Below are positions 59,929 to 64,000 of a DNA stretch of 64,000 nt, piece after piece; position 1 is the stretch's first letter; each line of letters opens with the position of its first letter. The stretch covers positions 24,145,389 through 24,209,388 of the forward strand of contig NC_037255.1 in NCBI RefSeq assembly GCF_000002425.4, in the 5' to 3' direction. The stretch comes from Physcomitrium patens (taxonomy: Eukaryota; Streptophyta; Bryopsida; Funariales; Funariaceae). The notes under the pieces were generated by a model that was not told the DNA's origin, searched no databases, and saw nothing but the letters and a program-made list of their open reading frames with translations. Made by a program: the position numbers and the translations under genes.

Positions 59929-61011
59929 GGACTTAAATATTTAGTATGAAATCTTGGGAAAAGGTGGAAACCTAAGGATGAAAATCTAAACTAATAAGAG
60001 GCTAATTGGGAGGGATGAAAGCAAGGCATGGTCGGATGAAGGCAAAGAATGGGGAACTTCATCCCTATTGGTCGAATACCATGCCCAATGGGCTTTGAAG
60101 AGGCTGCCCGCGACCTTAACAAGGGATTCGGCAACTTCAAAGAGGGCATTCGGAGATTATAGGCTAGGATTGTAAAGTTTAGGATTTGGGGTACAATTTT
60201 TGTACAAAAATTATAGGATTTGGAGTTAGGGTGAAAACGTTATAGCCGTTTGAAGTTAAGATATTTATTTAAGATAATTATTACTCTTTTGAGAGTACGA
60301 GGAATTTTACAACAGCTTTTGAAGATCGGAAGGTGCGACTGGAACGGCGATTTTAAGGCCTACATTTTTTACAAAAGAATTATAGCTTTTGGAGTTTATA
60401 TGAAAGAGTTGTAAGGAGTTGAAGTTGGCACTTCCAAATCAAAAGCAATAAGTAAAGGGGTTTGTTTGTATTAATGGTTGGAGCCATTACTTGAGTATTC
60501 AGACAAATTTTTGGCTCAAACTTTTTTGGAGAATGTAAATTTTGTGTTAAAAAGCTATATATACAAATTTCGTGGCATTTGAGATTATATTTTGTGAGAT
60601 ATGAAGAAAATTTCATGTAGATATATAAAGACAAGGGTTTGAAGCGAGTATTAGGGTTTTTAAGATATCTCAAGATCCGCAATGAATTTGTGGTTGAAAA
60701 TTGTTGTAAAAGTTAAAATGAATACATCAGTACTTCAAGTAAAATTTGAGTTTGTTTGGACGGTCGGATTAAGACATATGAGGTGTTGAAGTTCGGAAAA
60801 ATCTCCATATAAGAATTCACAAGGGTTTATAAGATTTTATCATATTTTGGATGTTGTTGGTTACTTGAGGATTGTGTATTTGGTGTAATTACTTAAAAAG
60901 AGAAAAATTATATATAAACTTAAGGCTTTTCTTATTTTCAAGCTTCATTGAATAATTAGTGACAGCTAGAAGTCCAACGTTTTCTTGAGGCAAACTCCCT
61001 CTATCTCGATA
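59697..61011 (+). repeat. Element F 3' LTR
   Basis: 1315 bp, matching the 5' LTR except for a longer TA-rich array (59855-59928) with a duplicated block TACAAATATATATATCTATA. Preceded by the purine-rich GGAAGGAATGGA (59685-59696). The terminal GACA has become GATA. Confidence 0.9.
59855..59928. repeat. TA-rich microsatellite in F 3' LTR
   Basis: TA array with two copies of a 20-bp unit. The corresponding place in the 5' LTR (about 52637-52648) has only a short TA run. Confidence 0.88.
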
Positions 61012-61015
61012 ATGT

Positions 61016-61260
61016 GTCCCTTCTTGAATTGTATAAGACATTGAATATCTCAAGAAGAAGATAAATGCCATCTCCTCTTATAGAAGTGGATAATAATTAA
61101 AAGTTCGAGGTCGAAGAAGTCTTAGACTCAAGGTGGTGCCAAAATAGGCTTGAATATCTTGTTCATTGGCATGGATATAATATTAGTGAATGCACATGGG
61201 AGCCATCAAAGAATCTTGAAAATGCAGCAAAGAGAGTTGAAGCCTTTTATGGATGACATC
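61016..61260 (+). pseudogene. Element G integrase end and chromodomain
   Basis: Continues G after F. It gives the last residues of the integrase C-terminal domain, then a chromodomain region recognisable from LEYLVHWHGYNISECTW and PSKNL, close to C. Confidence 0.8.
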
Positions 61261-61379
61261 TATTAAAATAAAGATAAAAAATACCAAATCTTTACTATAA
61301 AAAGAAACAAGATCAAAGAAAGTTAATATTCTATCTTCTATCTTTTTTTATAACTTCAGTGTATTTGTAATGCTAAAGA

Positions 61380-61740
61380 GATAGAAAATCAACAACTAGC
61401 AGATTCAACTCAAGAGGTTTCATTTGCAAACTTACCAGACAAAATATTGCAATTGTCACAACCTTCAAGATAACAAAATTGTGATGAAGATCCTCAAGAA
61501 TGATATGTCCTTCCTTAAATAAATGGCAAGATATAACGTATTTAATATCAAAATATTGGAAGCAACTTCCAATATTTTGTGATTTTATTAGAGATTCTAA
61601 ATGTTATATTTGAAAAAAGTTATGAAGGCCTCAAGAATGACCAAATAATAAGGTGGTCTTTTTGTCTTGGTATGGAACTCTATCAATGGTTAAGAGGGCC
61701 TATCAACTATCTTCAAAGATTAGAGTATGTAGAAAATATA
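61380..61740 (+). pseudogene. Element G ORF3 remnant
   Basis: Aligns with ORF3 of C (46598-47020) along its length, including LFEKSYEGLKNDQI-like and WLRGPINYL residues, with extra stops and a shared TGA at codon 41. Confidence 0.65.
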
Positions 61741-61744
61741 ATTG

Positions 61745-61857
61745 TAATAGCCATTCTAGTTCAATATTATATCATCTTTGAAAGAACTTCCTAGTTCTTT
61801 TCAATGATAGATAAGTCTATTGAGGATTTTCTTTCATTAAGATTCATATCCTTGATA
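61745..61857 (+). repeat. Element G truncated 3' LTR
   Basis: Only the last 113 bp or so of the LTR remain (matching 8317-8429). They are joined directly to ORF3, so a deletion removed the first three quarters of the LTR and the polypurine tract. Confidence 0.7.
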
Positions 61858-62347
61858 CTACTACATATACTATTAAATTCCAAAATCTTACTTGTGATGT
61901 GGATTCAAATGACAAAGTCCATATCAATCAATTTTGATATGAATTGAAAGACAATGTCAAAGATTTATTGTTGATTATGTCAATAGCAGATTCATTAGAA
62001 TAATTTATTCAATAAGCCATTGTATGTGAAAATCAACTCTTTAAAAAATAACCAGAATGAAGATTTGATTGAAGAAGTACAAATCAAGCCATAGCCATGC
62101 CTTCTAAAATTTTGGAAGTTTATTCATCCATGCCAAAGCCTATGCAAATTAACATGGTATGTTTAAAACTTCTTTTTGAGTAAGAAAAGACTTATCGTCA
62201 TCAAGAAGGTTTGTGCTTATTTTGAAGAGAATCCAAGCACACTGCTCAATATTGTTCAAAAAAACAATGTAATTATAAAATAAGGAACATACTTTGCCAA
62301 AGTAGATGATGTGTCAAAAAATAAGTTTTTTTGAACTATAATAGGAA
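61858..62347 (+). pseudogene. Element I gag remnant, 3' part
   Basis: Matches the end of the gag of G (49110-49600), including the decayed knuckle region near 62215-62260, and continues the left remnant that ended at 7895. Full of stops. Confidence 0.7.
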
Positions 62348-62351
62348 TTAT

Positions 62352-62676
62352 TGTCATATAGCATGATTTTTTATTTGGAAATATATTGAGTCCCTAACTA
62401 TAAAGAATTTAGCTTTAACTTATTAAGTAAGCTCTAATAAGTGATTTATTCTTAATATAAAGGATAAATAAATATAAAAATATCAATAGATATTTTATTA
62501 ATAAAAAACTTTATATTTAAGAAGATTTTTATATAAGGCTTTTTAAAGCATCTAAAAATGTCCCAACATCCTTTGTTATATCAAATCATAACTACTTATT
62601 TGCTGGTAAGTTAGATTTCTAATAATCTCAAAGAAAATCTATAATCTCTTTTCAAAAATTTATCTTTATATCTCCA

Positions 62677-62719
<43 letters not shown>

Positions 62720-63912
62720 TGGCTTTCAAAAATTCTTTTATTTTGTATAAAATACTTAAATTGTAGCAAAATATTTTCAAAATATTTTTGTTTGAGAAAG
62801 GATTTTTTTCTCCAAACTTTAAAATTTTATATCACTTGATCCAATTGTTAAATTTTTTTCAAATTTCTACATAATATAGTATTTATTCTTAAGTTCAACT
62901 AAAAAATAAATTAATTATAAATTTACTAAAAATTATCTGGCATATTAGAAATCCTAGCAAATATTCTAAATCCTAATTTATAAGTACTTAAGTATTATTT
63001 TCTTCATATCTCAAAAACCAAAAATTAAAATATCACAAAATTTGGTATATAGCTTTACAACATAATAATACACATTCATAAAAAAAATTAGCCAAAGATT
63101 TATTCAAATTCTTAAGATATGGCTAGAATTAAATCCTTAATGAAATTGATTTATTAACAAACCTCAATTTGAAAGTGATGTCTTCAAGCAATCATTTCTC
63201 TTCCAAATCTACTCTAAATCTTTTATCTTTTTTATTAAAAATATTTTTTTTTAAATCAACTTTTCAATTGCATAATCCAATCCTCAAAAATCTTTTATAT
63301 ACATGCACTATGCTCTAAAGAGTGACAGTAGATACAAAATCAATACCTTGACTTTGAACGCTTATATCTTCTTCATAAAAATTCCAAATTATATAAGATT
63401 TTTACTAAAATCATATTCAAAATTTTAAACTTAATGATCTTAACTTCTAATGTTCAAATCTCTTTAATATAGTAACTTTCATCTCTAATGACACCTCCGA
63501 CAGTCTCCTTGAATTCTATTGGGCATGACTTTTGGCCAATAGGAATAGAGATTTTCATCATCCATATGATTACTCTAATTATTTTTTTTAATACAAAAAT
63601 CTTTTTCTAATTTTTTTTCTAATAAGTTTGAAATAGTATGTGTCCTAAACACCAAATAAAAGAAACAAAATAAGATTTTAAGATTCACCAATATCTAAAT
63701 AAAGGTATTTCTAAATATATAAAACTATTATCAACATAAAAATCAATCTTAATAGTAGCCTTTTTAGACTAACTACCTCAAAGTATCAATCTAATTATAT
63801 TTTGTAACCAACTAAAATCTAATAAGATGGCTCTTATTATATTATGTAATAAATTATATATTAAATATATACATGCATTATTTTTACATACTAGCCAAAT
63901 CACAACATGATA
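62352..63912 (-). mobile_element. Solo LTR S3 (F-family type) in I
   Basis: About 1561 bp, starting TGTCATATAGCATG and ending ACAACATGATA like S2. Inner blocks match S2 and the reverse of the F LTR (around 63520). Flanks TTAT (62348-62351) and CTAT (63913-63916) align to CCGT in the intact equivalent of C (about 43190). Confidence 0.8.
62683..62713. repeat. AT dinucleotide microsatellite in S3
   Basis: Perfect AT array of about 15 units. Confidence 0.88.
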
Positions 63913-63916
63913 CTAT

Positions 63917-64000
63917 ACAATTAGAATATTATATAATACCTCATAAAGGTCCTATTCTCTCTTTAGATCTCTCACCTTATTTTACAATAGAGGTTTATTT
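63917..64000 (+). pseudogene. Element I start of pol, cut by window end
   Basis: Matches the first codons of the pol of C (43205-43280). It continues beyond the window. Confidence 0.7.

Larger units (their letters stand above)
52477..61011 (+). mobile_element. Element F: FLDD-type element in G integrase
   Basis: 8535 bp with LTRs at 52477-53732 and 59697-61011 and gag, protease, RT, RNase H, integrase on the plus strand. It is flanked by ACGT (52473-52476) and ATGT (61012-61015). Removing it with one copy restores the frame of G in the segment before the chromodomain. Gag and pol match E at protein level, but LTRs differ apart from the ends. Many stops are present, chiefly at Trp codons. Confidence 0.92.
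7896..61857 (+). mobile_element. Element G: old Tcn1-like chromovirus, inserted in I
   Basis: Composed of a 5' LTR (7896-8429), primer-site remnant (about 8431-8441), gag and pol (48714-52476), chromodomain and ORF3 remnants (61016-61740) and a truncated 3' LTR (61745-61857). D and F interrupt it. Its own sequence totals about 5.15 kb. Frames are broken by many stops, but the order matches C exactly. A flanking duplication CTATT (7890-7894) / CTACT (61858-61862) is possible but not settled. Confidence 0.75.
6532..64000 (+). mobile_element. Element I: oldest chromovirus, runs off the right edge
   Basis: Outermost layer of the nest. Its visible parts are a 5' LTR (6532-7062), gag remnants (7063-7895, resuming at 61858-62347) and the start of pol (63917 to window end). 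All match chromoviruses C and G at lower similarity. It is interrupted by G and by solo LTR S3. The right gag remnant continues at the codon region where the left one stops when both are aligned to the gag of G. No intact reading frame remains. Confidence 0.7.

Overview
The window is land-plant nuclear DNA made almost entirely of nested LTR retrotransposons. Three things point to a plant. A short minus-strand reading frame near 1.9 kb looks like the first transmembrane segment of an AWPM-19-type plant membrane protein. One LTR holds degenerate CCCTAAA (plant telomere-type) repeats. One element's primer site fits plant tRNA-Asp. A Tcn1-like chromovirus together with Ty3 elements of the FLDD/LPQGATNS type makes a bryophyte or lycophyte plausible, but that is inference. 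No rRNA, tRNA or CRISPR array was found.

Layout. 1-3.5 kb is a GC-richer unique stretch with a possible broken host gene, and 3.5-6.5 kb is AT-rich with homopolymers and TA microsatellites. From 6.5 kb to the right edge everything belongs to one Russian-doll nest. The oldest layer is chromovirus I (6532 to beyond 64000). Chromovirus G (7896-61857) sits in its gag. Element D (8445-48708, plant Ty3 type, minus strand, perfect 5-bp AGTAT duplication) sits beside the primer site of G. D in turn received B (9093-23934, minus), solo LTR S2 (25378-26367), solo LTR S1 (29692-31492), E (31894-40491, minus, the best-preserved autonomous element) and chromovirus C (41423-47613, plus). Element A (9106-14456, plus, gag only) lies inside an LTR of B. 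G also received F (52477-61011, plus), and I received solo LTR S3 (62352-63912). The deepest path is I > G > D > B > A, five levels. With the insertions removed, D is about 7.8 kb.

Relationships. A, B, E, F, S1, S2 and S3 form one superfamily: LTR ends TGTC...GACA, an aspartic protease with DHG in place of DTG/DSG, an FLDD polymerase box, and 4-bp target duplications that are or were centred on CpG (ACGT, or ACGG/CCGT). One or both copies of each duplication have since changed by transitions. C and D make 5-bp duplications. At the S1, S2, E, F, B and C insertions, removing the insert plus one duplication copy restores the host element's reading frame, which fixes the duplication length independently.

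How the parts work together. E (or B) carries gag, protease, reverse transcriptase, RNase H and integrase. A keeps only gag but shares the LTR ends, primer site and polypurine tract, so it is probably mobilised in trans. LTRs of the B type contain about 600 bp that match the gag zinc-knuckle and linker region of D, a captured coding segment. C carries a chromodomain, a likely self-priming sequence and an extra small ORF. D carries a coiled-coil ORF after integrase.
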